From Aureispira sp. (lineage in GTDB: Bacteria > Bacteroidota > Bacteroidia > Chitinophagales > Saprospiraceae): a stretch of 64,000 nt of DNA. Made by a program: the position numbers and the translations under genes. Within the stretch, counting starts at the first letter, position 1. Every line of letters begins with the position of its first letter. Positions 63,277 to 64,000 of this stretch are shown here, in pieces. The stretch is taken from assembly GCA_024222455.1 (NCBI GenBank), contig JAAEPD010000453.1, forward strand, positions 1-64,000, given 5' to 3'. The notes under the pieces were generated by a model, which was given only the letters and a program-made list of their open reading frames with translations, searched no databases and was not told the origin of the DNA.

Positions 63277-63999
63277 ATGAGTAACAACAGTAAAATCCTT
63301 TTAGTAGAAGATGACCAGAATTTTGGAGATGTGTTGTCCTCTTATTTGGAGATGAACGATTATGATGTCATTCTAGCGACTGACGGAGAAGCAGGATTAA
63401 CTACCTTTAGAAAAGATAGTTTTGACTTGTGTATTTTTGATGTGATGATGCCTAAAAAGGATGGATTCACCTTAGCTAAAGATGTTAGAGAACTAGACCA
63501 AAATGTTCCTATTATCTTCTTGACCGCAAAAACAATGAAAGAGGATGTGATCAAAGGTTTTAAGCTAGGTGCTGATGATTATATCTCAAAACCGTTTACC
63601 TCTGAAGAACTATTGTACCGCATACAAGCTGTACTAAAACGTAGTGCTAAACCAGAACGACAAAAACAAGAAGCCAAAGAATTCACTATTGGTCAATATC
63701 ACTTCAATTATCCATTACGCATCCTTACCTTTGATCCAGGAGGAGCTAATGAGAGCAAAGATAAACTTTCGCCTAAAGAAGCAGAGCTTCTCCGCATGTT
63801 TTGCATGTATGTCAATGATATACTACCTCGAAGCATTGCCCTAAAAGAAATATGGGACGAAGATAACTACTTTACGGCACGTAGTATGGATGTATTTGTA
63901 ACTAAACTTCGCAAATACCTGAAAAAAGATAGCAATATAGAAATTGTAAATATACATGGTAATGGTTTTCAACTTCGTATTCTGCCTGAAGGGGAATAG
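63277..63999 (+). CDS. OmpR/PhoB-family response regulator
   Basis: A 240-residue two-domain regulator. Receiver domain 6-125 with the acidic pocket (Glu11, Asp12), phospho-acceptor Asp55 (FDVMMP), Thr in FLTAK and Lys in ISKPF; winged-helix DNA-binding domain 140-235 with the recognition helix segment RSMDVFVTKLRKYL. It acts with the preceding kinase. The stop codon ends one base before the window edge, so the gene is complete. Confidence 0.94.
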   Translation: MSNNSKILLVEDDQNFGDVLSSYLEMNDYDVILATDGEAGLTTFRKDSFDLCIFDVMMPKKDGFTLAKDVRELDQNVPIIFLTAKTMKEDVIKGFKLGADDYISKPFTSEELLYRIQAVLKRSAKPERQKQEAKEFTIGQYHFNYPLRILTFDPGGANESKDKLSPKEAELLRMFCMYVNDILPRSIALKEIWDEDNYFTARSMDVFVTKLRKYLKKDSNIEIVNIHGNGFQLRILPEGE

Positions 64000-64000
64000 C

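Overview
The window is AT-rich bacterial chromosome, densely coding, with no rRNA, tRNA, CRISPR or intact mobile element that I can recognise. Several signs point to Bacteroidota: a SusC/SusD-type outer-membrane pair, type IX secretion (T9SS) genes porU and porV plus a cargo protein with a T9SS sorting tail, GSCFA and septoil-knot proteins, many PorT/OMP-like barrels, and promoters of the -33 TTTG / -7 TAnnTTTG kind (clearest at serA, acpP and the lipoprotein at 45324-46013). Gene content would suit a Saprospiraceae/Aureispira-type organism, but that finer placement is an inference.

Layout. 1-7.4 kb: a 3' gene fragment, a secreted protein, a TPR lipoprotein, serA, a tail-anchored protein, then a glycosyltransferase-gmd-fcl operon for GDP-L-fucose. 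7.4-16.5 kb (minus strand): thioesterase, dnaJ, grpE, a TlpA-like thioredoxin, rnc, fabF, acpP, a rhomboid protease, an AI-2E-type membrane protein and a GSCFA protein. 17-29 kb: an outer-membrane barrel, a histone-H1-like protein with a helix-hairpin-helix, a YbjN-like protein, an ABC-2 permease/DinB/GNAT operon, meaB with a TMTC-like mannosyltransferase, an OMP, a lipoprotein hydrolase, a small membrane protein and an amidohydrolase.

29-39 kb is a T9SS locus: two complete, tandemly arranged PorU-like C25 peptidases, both keeping the His/Cys pair, followed by porV. 39-46 kb is accessory: a secreted protein, a PH-like membrane protein overlapping a remote alkyladenine-DNA-glycosylase homologue, a barrel protein, an AAA+ ATPase, a one-repeat voltage-gated cation channel with a TGEDW filter, and immediately behind it an 80-residue septoil (7_1) knot protein.

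46-51 kb: a heterodimeric ABC exporter whose two half-transporters carry complementary degenerate ATP-site motifs and flank a T9SS cargo gene. 51-61 kb: SusC, SusD, two near-identical dihaem cytochrome c peroxidases, and two YceI-like proteins, one a large fusion; this looks like one cell-envelope uptake/redox system. 61-64 kb: a small secreted protein, then a sensor kinase and OmpR-type regulator separated by overlapping, mutually exclusive hairpins.

Points that most deserve follow-up are the channel-knot gene pair, the SusCD-peroxidase-YceI cluster, the PorU duplication, the remote glycosylase, and several hairpins placed where they could control downstream genes.
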